Assembly: GCA_036489755.1 (NCBI GenBank)
Contig: DASXFD010000038.1
Location: 62,001 to 126,000, forward strand
DNA length: 64,000 nucleotides
DNA from: JABFXX01 sp036489755
GTDB taxonomy: Bacteria; Myxococcota_A; Polyangia; Haliangiales; Haliangiaceae
Reading direction: 5' to 3'
Shown here: one piece after another, positions 1-8,674 of the stretch
Layout of the letters: every line of letters starts with the position of its first letter
Position numbering within the stretch: position 1 is the stretch's first letter
Translations under genes and position numbers: made by a program
Notes under the pieces: model-generated
The model's input: the letters and a program-made list of their open reading frames with translations, nothing else
Database searches by the model: none
Told to the model about the DNA's origin: nothing

Positions 1-153
1 GCCTTCGACGAACCCGAACGACGGACCCTGCGCGCCGAACGGCTGCGACCAGGTCACGTCGGACTGGTACGTGTAGAGCTTCGGGTTGTCGGCGAACGAC
101 GTGACGGCGGCCAGAGACATAAGACAGGCGGCTGCAAATACGAGCTTGTGCAT
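1..153 (-). CDS. Secreted protein of unknown function, N-terminal 51 codons
   Basis: Only the first 51 codons lie in the window; the gene runs off the left edge. It starts at the ATG at 153, preceded by a good ribosome site (AGAAGGAGA, about 6 nt upstream). The N-terminus is a signal peptide: Lys at position 3, then a hydrophobic run VFAAACLMSLAAV, with probable cleavage after SFA near residue 21. The visible mature part (DNPKLYTYQSDVTWSQPFG) is too short to assign a family. It is divergent from the membrane protein that starts at 243, so both promoters should lie in 154-242. Confidence 0.75.
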   Translation of the reverse strand, partial: MHKLVFAAACLMSLAAVTSFADNPKLYTYQSDVTWSQPFGAQGPSFGFVEG

Positions 154-242
154 CGAGATTCTCCTTCTGGCTTGCTTGGACTCCCGCTCGATCGGTTTTG
201 TGACCGGCCGCGATTGGCACATGCGCTGCAAGCCTTCGAGAG

Positions 243-1073
243 ATGCAGGTGAAGGAGCTCGCCCGCGAGCTGTATCGGGCGGTCATCGACGACGACATCA
301 CCGACGGCGCCGCGATGCTCGCGTACTACGCGGTGATGGCGATCTTCCCGATGCTCGTGTTCGTGGGGACGCTCGCACTGCTCGTGATTCCGGTGACCAC
401 GCTGCACCAGGGGATCGCGATGGCGACCGAGGCGCTGCCGCACGGTGTGCGTGACCTTCTGACGACGCGCATCGACTCGCTCGTCGAGGCCCGCCATACC
501 GGGTTTGCCGCATTCACGCTGGCGTTCGCGCTATGGGGCGCTTCGCGCGGCGCGGTCGGCCTCCAGATCGCGCTCAACAACATCTCCCGCAAGCGCGACT
601 CGCGATCGTGGGTGCGCCGTCAATTGATCGCGATCGGCACCACGCTCGGCATCGCCGTGCTCGCGCTCGTCGCACTCGGCTTGCTCGTCGTCGGGCCGTT
701 CGTGACGGACTCGCTCGCGAGCTGGATCGGCGGCGGCGACCTGTTCGGGCTCGTCTGGAGCATCGGGCGCTGGGTCGGCGCGGGTCTCCTCGTGTTGATC
801 GTGTGGGCCATCATCTACAAATTTCTTCCGGATACCGATACGCGATTCAAACTGTTCACGCCGGGCGCGATCGTCGGCGTGCTCGGCTGGCTCGGAATCA
901 GCGCGCTGTTCGGGATCTACATCTCCCACTTCAATAGGTACGAGGCCACCTACGGCGCGCTCGGCGGGGCGATCATCTTCTTGTTGTGGTTGTGGCTGTC
1001 GGCGATCGCACTGTTGTTCGGCGCCGAGGTGAACGACGTGCTCGCCGAGCGGCGGCACGATGCTGTGGTGTAG
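243..1073 (+). CDS. YihY/BrkB-family inner membrane protein
   Basis: 276-residue integral membrane protein of the YihY/virulence factor BrkB (UPF0761) family. Six hydrophobic segments are visible (about residues 24-48, 80-105, 130-156, 165-192, 202-226, 238-262). The start MQVKELARELYRAV followed by an amphipathic stretch, and the C-terminal FGAEVNDVL after the last helix, are typical of the family. Its molecular function is not established; the name BrkB comes from a serum-resistance phenotype that does not carry over reliably. It ends 13 bp before the lipase-like lipoprotein and may be co-transcribed with it. Confidence 0.9.
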   Translation: MQVKELARELYRAVIDDDITDGAAMLAYYAVMAIFPMLVFVGTLALLVIPVTTLHQGIAMATEALPHGVRDLLTTRIDSLVEARHTGFAAFTLAFALWGASRGAVGLQIALNNISRKRDSRSWVRRQLIAIGTTLGIAVLALVALGLLVVGPFVTDSLASWIGGGDLFGLVWSIGRWVGAGLLVLIVWAIIYKFLPDTDTRFKLFTPGAIVGVLGWLGISALFGIYISHFNRYEATYGALGGAIIFLLWLWLSAIALLFGAEVNDVLAERRHDAVV

Positions 1074-1086
1074 AATTTGCGGCCAT

Positions 1087-3585
1087 ATGCATAAACTCTT
1101 GGCTTGCTTGCTGCTCGTCGCGGCGAGCGGATGCCCGGACGTCAAGGCCGACATGGACGAAGGGCAGGGTCAGCTGCCGAGCGTCGACGGTCCGACGGTC
1201 GAGTTCGATCCAGCGAATTCGATCATTCCGTTTCCCAACAACCTCGTGCTCGACCCGATGACCGGCAAGGTCAGCGTGCCGGCACCCGCGTGCGAGTCGC
1301 CGGTCTCGGCCGCAATTCGCACCGGCATCCTCAACACGCTCGACGGCTTCGGCACGTTCGAAGCCGCCATGCAGGTCACGTTCACCGATCCGGTGGACGC
1401 GAATTCGCTGCAGGGCAAGATCGTGATGTACGAGCGCCAGCAGGGGGCGACACCGAACGATCCGAGCACGGCGAAGGCGGTGCCCGTCAAGCTCACCGTC
1501 GGGACGACGCTGCGCTTCGATCCGGGGAACTGCTCGGCGCCGACGATGGTCGACGCGGTGACCGTGGTGCCGATGGTTCCGCTCGACGAGAAGAGCACCT
1601 ATACGGTCGCGGTCCTCGACGGCGTGATGACGGCCGACGGCCGCGCATTCTTGCCGTCGTTCACGTGGGCGCTCGTTCGCCAGTCGGTCGATCCGGTCAC
1701 GGTCGATTCGCAAGGCAACATCATCGCGAACACCACGCCGCTCGATCCGACGTCGGCCGATCAAGGGCCTGAGATCCTCGCGATCGACAAGCTGTGGAAA
1801 GCCGAGGCGACCGGGCTCGCGTTCCTCGACGGCACCGGCACCATCACGGATCGCTCGCAGGTCCTGGTCGGCTGGGAAGTCACGACGCAGACCACGACCG
1901 ATCCGCTCGATCCATCGATCGTCGGATCGCCGGCGTCGAAGCTCAGCACCGCCACGCTCGTCGAAGCGACGTCGCAGATCACCGGCGTGACGTGTCCCGG
2001 CGCAGGTTGCGGCTTGCCGCCGAGCGGCACCGACGTCACCAACTTCCTCGAGAACGAGCTCATCGCGGCAGGGCTCGCGACCGGCGGTCCGAGCGGCGAC
2101 GCCGTGGCCGTGTGCAACGAGCTCTATCTATGCGGCGTGATCGGCGACGTGCTGGGCGGTGCGCTGGCGATCAATAACTATCAGACGCACACGCCGAACC
2201 CGCTCGCAAACGGCGTCGACCTACCGGGCGCGTGGAGCGATCCGATCAATCCGATGCCGCAGGCGGGCTTCGCGACCGTGATCTCGCCGGCGCCGGTACC
2301 GGCGGGGCTCGTCGAGTTCGTCGCGTTCGTGCCCGCGATTCCGCCGCCCGCCACCGGCTACCCGGTCGTCGTGTTCGGTCACGGCCTCGGCTCGGAGAAG
2401 GAGACGCTGATCTTGTTCGCCGGCGCGCTCGCGACGCAAGGCATCGCGTCGATCGCGATCGACGACGTCAACAGCGGCAGCCGCGCGATCCGCATCACGG
2501 ACGATCCGACGATCGGCTGCGGTCCCGGTGTCTGCAACTTGGCGCCGTTCTCGGACTGCTACAACGATCTTCCGACCGAGGCGGCCTGCACCGGCACCGG
2601 CAACTTCTGCGGCGGCGCACCGTCGTATTCGACCACGCCGCAGTGCTACCAGTCGTTCCTGACGACCGATCTCGCGGCGACGCGCGACACGATGCGCCAG
2701 ACGCTGCTCGATCTGCAGCGCGTGATCCTCGCGACGAAGGGCTGCGGCGCGACGCAAAGTGCGACGAACCCGTGCGGCACGCTCGCCGTCGATCCGACCA
2801 AGATCATGTACGCGGGCATCTCGCTCGGCGGCATCCTCGGCACGACGACGTCGTCGATCGATCCGAACATCGGCACCGCGCTGCTCAACGTGCCCGGCGT
2901 CGGCTGGCTCGACATCCTCGAGAACTCCAGCACGAACGAGATCAAGTGCCCGCTCGTCGACGCGCTGATCAGCGATGGCGTGCTGACCGGCGCGCAGTGG
3001 AACGGCATGGACGGCTCGGGCGCCGTGGGCCTGTGCACGACGTCGGACTGGAAGACGCAGCCGACGTACCAGCAGTTCGCGCAGACCGCGCGCTGGATCC
3101 TCGATCCCGCCGACGGCGCGAATTTCGTCTCGAACCGGTTGCCGGCGAAGAAGTTCTTGATCGAGGAGGTCGTGAACGATCAGGTGGTGCCGAACGTCGC
3201 GACCGACGATCTCGGCGGGCTCGTCGGGCTGATGGCGGGGAGCGCCGATACGTTGACGCCGCTGACCGAGTCCGGAAACGTGCAGCCGACCCTGTTCGAT
3301 CCGTCGGCGGCGCTGCACGCGATGCCGACGACGAGCCAGTGGCTGCGCTACAACACGCTCGCCGCCGGTGATCCGACCGATCCGTGGGGCATCGCGTATC
3401 AGCACGCATCGCTGCTCGAGCCGGTGACCGGGCTCTCCGGGCAGTGCGCGCTCGAGCCGCAGACGGCATGCACGGACAACACGCCGTGCACCGGCGGCGG
3501 CCCCGATCAGTGCGTGTTCCCCGGCAACTTCGGCACGCTGCGCCTGCAAGCCGACGGTACGTATTTCCTAAAGCAGAACGAGTAG
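1087..3585 (+). CDS. Lipase-like alpha/beta-hydrolase lipoprotein (Pla-1/cef type)
   Basis: 832-residue lipoprotein. I chose the ATG at 1087 because it gives a clean lipoprotein signal (MHKLLACLLLVAASGC, lipidated Cys16); an in-frame ATG at 1060 would add nine residues that spoil it. The segment FDPANSIIPFPNNLVLD and the following Ig-like region match the N-terminal module of bacterial virulence-factor lipases such as Pla-1/cef. The C-terminal half is an alpha/beta hydrolase: oxyanion motif GHGLG near 431-435, nucleophile elbow GISLGG (Ser579), candidate Asp698 (NDQVVP) and His773 (YQHASLL). The C-terminal tail is Cys-rich. It probably hydrolyses lipid or ester substrates at the outer membrane; the substrate is unknown. 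The FadL-like porin starts 4 bp downstream, so the two likely form one operon. Confidence 0.85.
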   Translation: MHKLLACLLLVAASGCPDVKADMDEGQGQLPSVDGPTVEFDPANSIIPFPNNLVLDPMTGKVSVPAPACESPVSAAIRTGILNTLDGFGTFEAAMQVTFTDPVDANSLQGKIVMYERQQGATPNDPSTAKAVPVKLTVGTTLRFDPGNCSAPTMVDAVTVVPMVPLDEKSTYTVAVLDGVMTADGRAFLPSFTWALVRQSVDPVTVDSQGNIIANTTPLDPTSADQGPEILAIDKLWKAEATGLAFLDGTGTITDRSQVLVGWEVTTQTTTDPLDPSIVGSPASKLSTATLVEATSQITGVTCPGAGCGLPPSGTDVTNFLENELIAAGLATGGPSGDAVAVCNELYLCGVIGDVLGGALAINNYQTHTPNPLANGVDLPGAWSDPINPMPQAGFATVISPAPVPAGLVEFVAFVPAIPPPATGYPVVVFGHGLGSEKETLILFAGALATQGIASIAIDDVNSGSRAIRITDDPTIGCGPGVCNLAPFSDCYNDLPTEAACTGTGNFCGGAPSYSTTPQCYQSFLTTDLAATRDTMRQTLLDLQRVILATKGCGATQSATNPCGTLAVDPTKIMYAGISLGGILGTTTSSIDPNIGTALLNVPGVGWLDILENSSTNEIKCPLVDALISDGVLTGAQWNGMDGSGAVGLCTTSDWKTQPTYQQFAQTARWILDPADGANFVSNRLPAKKFLIEEVVNDQVVPNVATDDLGGLVGLMAGSADTLTPLTESGNVQPTLFDPSAALHAMPTTSQWLRYNTLAAGDPTDPWGIAYQHASLLEPVTGLSGQCALEPQTACTDNTPCTGGGPDQCVFPGNFGTLRLQADGTYFLKQNE

Positions 3586-3589
3586 CCTA

Positions 3590-4852
3590 ATGATCAAGCT
3601 AAGCCTCTTCGCCTTCGGCGTTGCCGCAGGCCTCGGCGCGACCGCGCACGCCAACGGATTCTTGCTCAACGAGTTCGACGCGCGCCAGGTCGGCCGTGGC
3701 AATGCCGCCGCGGCGTCCGACGACGAGCCGTCGTCGATCTATTACAACGTCGGCGGCCTCGCAGCCGGCGACGGCACGCAGTTTCAAATCGGCGGCTCGC
3801 TCGTCGCGCCGTTCGTCACGTTCAACCAGACCGACGGGCCGAGCGTCGACTCGAACACGAGCCCGCAGGTGTTGCCGTCGGCGTTCATCAGCCACCGCAT
3901 CACCGACTTCTTCTCGGCGGGTGTCGGCTTCTACACGCCGTTCGGCTCGGCGCTGACGTGGCCCGATGATGCGCCGACGCTCGACGAGGTCCACACGATC
4001 TCGTTGCGTACGTACTTCATCACGCCGGCGATCGGCTTCAACCTCGGCTCGGTGATTCCGGGGCTCACGATCGGCGCCGGTGCCGACCTCGTGCCGGCGA
4101 CGTTCGAGATCACGAAGAACATCAACTTCGGCAGCGACCACGGCACCACCGATCTCGGCGCGACCGCCTTCGGCGTGGGCGCGCGCGTCGGTGCGATGTA
4201 TCGCGTCGCGGCGCTGCCCGCGCTGTCGTTCGGCGCGATGTGGCGATCGAGCGTGAAGCTCGACTTCAGCGGCACCGGCAACTTCGACGCGCCGGCGCCG
4301 TACCGCAGCTCGCTGCCGCCCGACGGGCCGATCTCGTCGTCGATCAAGCTGCCGCAGCAATGGACGGTCGGCGCCGCGTACAAGCCGATCGACGAGCTGC
4401 AGATCGAGGCGAACCTGGTGTGGACCGACTGGTCGATCTTCCAGAACTTCGACATCGCGGTGCCCGCGAACGCGAGCAGCGGCACGCAGACGCTGGCGAC
4501 GCCGGAGGACTACACGAACACGTTCACCGTGCGCGCCGGCGTCGAATACTGGCTGACCGACATCGGGCTCGGGTTGCGCGGCGGCTACATCTACGATCCG
4601 ACGCCGGTGCCATCGCAGAGCCTCACGCAACAGCTGCCCGACAAGAATCGCAACGACGTCACGGTCGGCGCGACGAAGCAGCTCGGCAACTTCGACGTCT
4701 CCGTCGGCCTTTTGTGGGTGCTTCCGGGCTCGCGCTCGACTCCGACCGGCGACAGCTCGATGTTGCCCGAGTACAAAGGCAGCTACGACATCTCGGCGTT
4801 CGTCGCGTCGCTGACGTTCGGCGGCAAGTTCGGCGGCGCCGCCGCGAAGTAG
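3590..4852 (+). CDS. FadL/OmpP1/TodX-family outer membrane porin
   Basis: 420-residue outer membrane beta-barrel of the long-chain fatty acid transporter family. A signal peptide ends at THA near residue 22, and the mature N-terminus NGFLLNEFDARQVGRGNA is the hallmark FadL hatch start, followed by DDEPSSIYYNVGGLA. The rest alternates short hydrophobic strands with Gly/Asp turns and ends in VASLTFGGKFGG. It moves hydrophobic molecules across the outer membrane. The 4-bp gap from the lipase-like lipoprotein suggests a coupled job: release fatty acids outside, then import them. The substrate is inferred from the family only. Confidence 0.92.
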   Translation: MIKLSLFAFGVAAGLGATAHANGFLLNEFDARQVGRGNAAAASDDEPSSIYYNVGGLAAGDGTQFQIGGSLVAPFVTFNQTDGPSVDSNTSPQVLPSAFISHRITDFFSAGVGFYTPFGSALTWPDDAPTLDEVHTISLRTYFITPAIGFNLGSVIPGLTIGAGADLVPATFEITKNINFGSDHGTTDLGATAFGVGARVGAMYRVAALPALSFGAMWRSSVKLDFSGTGNFDAPAPYRSSLPPDGPISSSIKLPQQWTVGAAYKPIDELQIEANLVWTDWSIFQNFDIAVPANASSGTQTLATPEDYTNTFTVRAGVEYWLTDIGLGLRGGYIYDPTPVPSQSLTQQLPDKNRNDVTVGATKQLGNFDVSVGLLWVLPGSRSTPTGDSSMLPEYKGSYDISAFVASLTFGGKFGGAAAK

Positions 4853-4892
4853 TCGCCTCGCCGCGACGCCTCAATGCGTATAAAGTGTGCGC

Positions 4893-5134
4893 ATGCCACG
4901 CGCGGACCGCAATCCGCGCAAGTCTCCGACGAACCTCTCGGTGCGTGACGACCTGGTCCGCCGCGCCCGCGAGCTCGGTCTCAACCTCTCGGAGTTGCTC
5001 GAGGCGCGCTCGAAGCGGCGATCTCGGCGGCGGAACGCGAGGCCTGGCAAGACGCAAACCGCGACGCCATCGACTCATACAACGAGCGTGTGGCCCGCGG
5101 GGGCGTGTTCAGCGACAAGTGGCGTACGTTCTGA
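4893..5134 (+). pseudogene. ccdA: Frameshifted CcdA-type antitoxin
   Basis: The first 37 codons read as a CcdA antitoxin N-terminus (SPTNLSVRDDLVRRARELGL, then NLSELLEA). At about 5004-5006 the reading frame breaks. One base further on, the second frame continues the family pattern to the end: ALEAAISAAEREAWQ, then DAIDSYNERVARGGVFSDKW, stopping at TGA 5132-5134. A one-base deletion in the run GAGGCGCGCTCG explains both halves. In the shifted frame the product becomes a basic nonsense tail. The toxin start ATG (5134) overlaps this stop, as in intact ccdAB operons. CcdA normally neutralises the CcdB gyrase poison. Confidence 0.85.
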
Positions 5135-5369
5135 TGGCGCAGTTTGACGTTCACCGCAATGCGCGCAGCGCGGCGTATCCGCTGCTGCTCGATATCCAGT
5201 CCGAGTTGCTGGCCCGGCTCGCGACGCGGGCCGTCGTCCCTCTCGTTGCCCTCAAGAAGTACGGGGCAAAGCCGATCTCGCGCTCGAACCCGGAGCGAAG
5301 GTCGCGTCGCTAGCGGCGCGTCGGACTGAGATCGTGGCGGCGTTGGATCTCCTGTTCACCGGACTCTGA
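5134..5369 (+). pseudogene. ccdB: Internally deleted CcdB-type gyrase toxin
   Basis: It begins MAQFDVHRNARSAAYPLLLD and continues to ATRAVVPLVALKK, a clear CcdB N-terminus. The C-terminal CcdB signature (KVASLAARRTEIVAALDLLF, then TGL) is present but in another frame, from about 5271 to the stop at 5367-5369. The whole remnant is 236 bp, whereas intact ccdB is a little over 300 bp, so roughly 25-30 codons are missing near 5253-5270. The original frame stops at 5313. The C-terminal residues essential for gyrase poisoning would therefore not be joined to the N-terminus, so the toxin should be dead, consistent with the broken antitoxin beside it. Confidence 0.85.
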
Positions 5370-5370
5370 C

Positions 5371-6711
5371 TCACACGAGCTTCGGCTCGACGAGCTCGAT
5401 GCGCCGCCACGCGCCGGAGCGGAACCGGAGCGCGAGCGCGAGCGCGAGCAGCGCGAGATATCCGACGAGGCACAACATCGCGGCGTTCGCGCCGCCGCCG
5501 AGATAACGCACGACCACGTACGAGGCCGGCGCGAACACGACCCACGCGAGCACGATCCGTGCGCCTGCGGTCCACGCGGTGTCGCCGGCGGCGCGCAGCG
5601 TCTCGCTCATCGTCATGCCGGTCGCGTCGAACACCTGCCACAACGCGCTGATCGCGAGCATCGATGTGCCGAGCTTCACGAGCGTCGCGCCGTCGATACC
5701 CTCCGGCGCGAACCAGCCGAGCACGATGTCGGGCACGACGAGGTACGTCGCGGCGATCGCGACCATCCACGTGATCGTGCACGCGAGCGTGAGCTTCACG
5801 GTCGGCCACACGTCGTCGCGCGCGTTCGCACCGATCGATTGGCCCGCGACGATCGCGCCCGCAGATGCGAGCCCGAATGCCGGCATGAACGCGACCGAGT
5901 TGACCGCGATCACGACGTTGAGCGCCGCGACCGTTGGCCCGCCGAGCTCGCCGACCACGACGTTGACGAACAGCTGGAACGCGGTGAACTCGAGCAGCCA
6001 GTTGATCCCGTTCGGCAGGCCGAAGCGCAGCACGCGGCCGAGCTCGCCCCACGACAGGCCGAGCGCGTCGGGTTTGTGCTGCGGCGCGCCGCCGAGGCCG
6101 AGCCGAAAGCTTACGGCGAGCACCGCGAAGCCGAGCCACGACGCGATCGTGCTCGCGATCGCCGCGCCGTCGACGCCGTAGTGCGGGATGAGCAGCGCAT
6201 TGAACGCGACCGCCGACACCATCGTGACGATGCCGGCGATCATCTGCATGCGCGTGTTGCCGAAGCCGGCGTACCAGTTGCCGAGCGCTTCGATGCCGAC
6301 GGCGCCGCCGACCGAGAGCAAGCGGATGATCATGTAGCTCGTCATCGGCTCGCGCAGCGCGCGGTCGTAGGGCAGGAGGCCGAGCACCGGTGCGACGAAC
6401 GGGATCGCCGCCGCGGCGAGCACGGCCGCACCGAGCGCGACGCCGAGCCCGTACCACGCGAACCGCCGCGTCTGATCGCGGTCGCCGCGCCCGGTGAGCT
6501 GCGCGACGAAGCTCTGCACGATGAACGCGATGCCCATCGGCAGGATCACGAACATCTGGGTGTTGAGGCCGCCGGTCGCGACCGCGGCGATCGCGTTCGT
6601 GCCGAGGTGCTTGACCTGGATCGCGTCGGCGAACGTGATCGCCGATTGCGTCGCGCGCGCGACCGCCATCGGGAGTGCGAGCCGCATCAACGTCGCGAGC
6701 CGCGCACGCAT
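5371..6711 (-). CDS. MATE-family multidrug/Na+ efflux transporter
   Basis: 446-residue membrane protein with about twelve hydrophobic segments in two homologous halves. The MATE pattern is seen in RLALPMAVARATQSAITFAD at the N-terminus and again at GLPNGINWLLEFTAFQLFVN in the second half. Family members exchange drugs or toxic metabolites for Na+ or H+. The start is the ATG at 6711 (MRARLATLMRL); the frame is open further upstream but would then run into the divergent polymerase gene. It ends one base after the ccdB remnant. Substrate unknown. Confidence 0.9.
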   Translation of the reverse strand: MRARLATLMRLALPMAVARATQSAITFADAIQVKHLGTNAIAAVATGGLNTQMFVILPMGIAFIVQSFVAQLTGRGDRDQTRRFAWYGLGVALGAAVLAAAAIPFVAPVLGLLPYDRALREPMTSYMIIRLLSVGGAVGIEALGNWYAGFGNTRMQMIAGIVTMVSAVAFNALLIPHYGVDGAAIASTIASWLGFAVLAVSFRLGLGGAPQHKPDALGLSWGELGRVLRFGLPNGINWLLEFTAFQLFVNVVVGELGGPTVAALNVVIAVNSVAFMPAFGLASAGAIVAGQSIGANARDDVWPTVKLTLACTITWMVAIAATYLVVPDIVLGWFAPEGIDGATLVKLGTSMLAISALWQVFDATGMTMSETLRAAGDTAWTAGARIVLAWVVFAPASYVVVRYLGGGANAAMLCLVGYLALLALALALRFRSGAWRRIELVEPKLV

Positions 6712-6760
6712 GGGTCGCGAACCATGCGGTGAATCGCGCCTTCGTGCAAGGATCTGCAAC

Positions 6761-8029
6761 ATGGCGAAGCCGGTGCAGGCGCGCCTCGAGCTCGACGGCT
6801 TCGAGGTCGGGATCTCCAATCCCGACAAGGTCTATTTCCCGGATGCCGGCATCACGAAGCTCGAGCTCGTTCGCTACTACCTCGCCGTCGCCGAGGGTGC
6901 GCTGCGCGGCGTCGCGAACCGGCCGATGGTGCTCAAGCGCTACGTCGAAGGCGCCGCCGGCGAGCCGTTCTATCAAAAGCGCGCGCCGAAGAATCATCCG
7001 CCGTTCGTCGGCATCGCGACGTTTCGATTCCCGTCGGGCCGCCACGCCGACGAGTGCGTCGTCGACAACACCGCGGCGCTCGCGTGGGTGGTCAACCTCG
7101 GCTGCATCGAGCTGCACCCGCACGCCGTGCGCGTGACCGACATGGACAAGCCCGACGAGCTCAGGATCGATCTCGATCCGGTTCCGGGCGTGCAATGGCC
7201 GCAGATCCTCGAGGTCGCGAACGTCGCGAACGAGTTTCTGGGCGAGCTCGGGCTCGTCGGCTGGCCGAAGACCAGCGGCTCGCGCGGCGCGCACTTGTGG
7301 GTCCGCATCCAACCGGAGTGGCCGTTCCGTGTCGTGCGCCGAGCGGCGCTCGCGTTCGCGCGCGAGATCGAGCGGCGCGCACCATCGATCGCGACCGCGA
7401 AGTGGTGGAAGGAAGAGCGCCAAGGCGTGTTCCTCGACTACAACCAGAACGCGCGCGATCGCACGACGTGCAGCGTGTACTCGGTGCGTGCGACGCCCGA
7501 CGCGCGCGTGTCGATGCCGCTGCCGTGGCATGAATTTCTGCGCTGCGATCCGCGCGACTACACGCTGCGCACCGTGCCGGCACTGTTCGCGGCGAACGGC
7601 GATGCCCACGCCGCGATCGATGCGCATCCGGGCCGGCTCGACAAGCTGCTCGAGCTCGCCGAACGCCAAGAAGCCGAAGGTCAGCCCGACGCGCCGTGGC
7701 CGCCGCACTTCGCGAAGGAGCCGGGCGAAGCGCCGCGTGTCGCGCCGAGCCGATCCAAGGGCGCGCGCGCGCCGAAGGTTCCGGTCCTCACGATCGCGCA
7801 GGCCAAGCACAAGCCCGATGCGCTCGCCGGGCTCGAACGCTGGAAGGTGCGCCACGCCGAGGTCGCCGCGCTGCTCGCGCCCGAGGACGTCATCGTCGAT
7901 ACGAACCGCGGCCGCGCGACCGCGTGGTACCGCGTGCGGATCAACCTCAAGAACGTGCCGCCCGAGCTGCGCCCGCCTGCCGAACCGCTCGATCCCGATT
8001 ACGATCCGAAGACCGAGTGGCTCGGCTAG
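6761..8029 (+). CDS. LigD-type primase-polymerase domain protein (PolDom)
   Basis: 422-residue stand-alone homologue of the polymerase domain of NHEJ ligase D (archaeo-eukaryotic primase superfamily). Motifs visible: NPDKVYFPDAGITKLELVRY at the N-terminus, MVLKRYVEG, the catalytic DLDP (Asp137, Asp139), TSGSRGAHLWV, and the NARDRTTCSVYSVR region near residue 230-245. The start ATG 6761 gives MAKPVQARLELDG. In bacterial NHEJ this domain fills or extends broken DNA ends with ribonucleotides. Here it is not fused to ligase or phosphoesterase; a LigC-like ligase lies 2.5 kb away on the other strand, and no Ku gene is in the window. It ends inside a small hairpin shared with the next, convergent gene. 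Confidence 0.9.
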   Translation: MAKPVQARLELDGFEVGISNPDKVYFPDAGITKLELVRYYLAVAEGALRGVANRPMVLKRYVEGAAGEPFYQKRAPKNHPPFVGIATFRFPSGRHADECVVDNTAALAWVVNLGCIELHPHAVRVTDMDKPDELRIDLDPVPGVQWPQILEVANVANEFLGELGLVGWPKTSGSRGAHLWVRIQPEWPFRVVRRAALAFAREIERRAPSIATAKWWKEERQGVFLDYNQNARDRTTCSVYSVRATPDARVSMPLPWHEFLRCDPRDYTLRTVPALFAANGDAHAAIDAHPGRLDKLLELAERQEAEGQPDAPWPPHFAKEPGEAPRVAPSRSKGARAPKVPVLTIAQAKHKPDALAGLERWKVRHAEVAALLAPEDVIVDTNRGRATAWYRVRINLKNVPPELRPPAEPLDPDYDPKTEWLG

Positions 8030-8059
8030 CGTCAGATCCTCGACGGCGCCGTCTGACGC
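8029..8059. terminator. Hairpin between convergent genes
   Basis: A perfect 8-bp stem (GCGTCAGA / TCTGACGC) with a 15-nt GC-rich loop overlaps the polymerase stop codon and ends 9 bp before the stop of the convergent gene at 8068. The T-tract is poor on both sides. It may act as a bidirectional, possibly Rho-assisted, terminator. Confidence 0.45.
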
Positions 8060-8067
8060 CGCGGCGG

Positions 8068-8583
8068 TTATTTGCCAAACGTCACACGCACCGAGATCGC
8101 GGGCCCGAGCGCGTGATCGCCGGCTTGAACCGAGATGCCGGCGCCGAGCGACGCGCTCGCGATCCAGCCGGTCTCCGTCCTGCGCCGAAACCCGACCTCG
8201 ATGAGCCCGAGCGACGTCCAGCCGAAGAGGTCGTCGCTCGTCGGCTCGGAGACGCCGACGCCTCGATCCACGGCGGCGATGCGCGGCCCGACGAAGAAGT
8301 GGTCCGTGAGCCGGTGGTGGTACGCCAACGAGACGCCGGCCCAGTCGTAGGCCGTGCAGGCGTAGAAACAGATCGGGAGCACGCCGCCGGAGACGTCCAG
8401 CGAGATCCAGTCGCTCTCGCTCGCGATCTCGACGCCGGCGCCGACGCCCGGCACCGCGGTCACGACTGCAATGTAATCGACCAGGCCGTACCACCGCACA
8501 CCGCTCGACGGCGCGTGATCTGGATCGGCGAATGCCGGTGCGACGAGGATCGGTAACAACGCTACAACGAGAAACGCGCGCAT
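8068..8583 (-). CDS. Small secreted, probably outer-membrane protein of unknown function
   Basis: 171 residues with a signal peptide (MRAFLVVALLPILVAPAFA, cleavage after residue 19). The mature part has alternating hydrophobic/polar residues and regular Gly-aromatic turns (SDWISLDVSGGVLP, GWIASASLGAGISVQ, terminal ISVRVTFGK). This fits a small eight-stranded beta-barrel or porin-like fold, but no family is recognised. The ATG at 8583 is preferred over more upstream in-frame starts because only it starts with a signal sequence. It overlaps by two bases the earliest possible start of the divergent ferredoxin fusion. Confidence 0.7.
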   Translation of the reverse strand: MRAFLVVALLPILVAPAFADPDHAPSSGVRWYGLVDYIAVVTAVPGVGAGVEIASESDWISLDVSGGVLPICFYACTAYDWAGVSLAYHHRLTDHFFVGPRIAAVDRGVGVSEPTSDDLFGWTSLGLIEVGFRRRTETGWIASASLGAGISVQAGDHALGPAISVRVTFGK

Positions 8584-8648
8584 GCCGCGACGTGTTGCAA
8601 TGGTCGAACCGATCGAGCGCGGCGCTCGGTTGCCGGCGCCTGCCGGAG

Positions 8649-8674
8649 TACGATCCGAAGCGCGAATGGCTAGG
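8649..8674 (+). repeat. 26-bp echo of the LigD-polymerase 3' end
   Basis: Bases 8649-8674 match bases 8000-8025 of the polymerase gene at 22 of 26 positions. Translated in the corresponding frame they give EYDPKREWLG, compared with DYDPKTEWLG at the end of the intact gene. The match covers only the last ten or so codons. It could be the tail of a lost second polymerase copy, or chance. The probable start codon of the ferredoxin fusion (8666) lies inside it. Confidence 0.35.
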
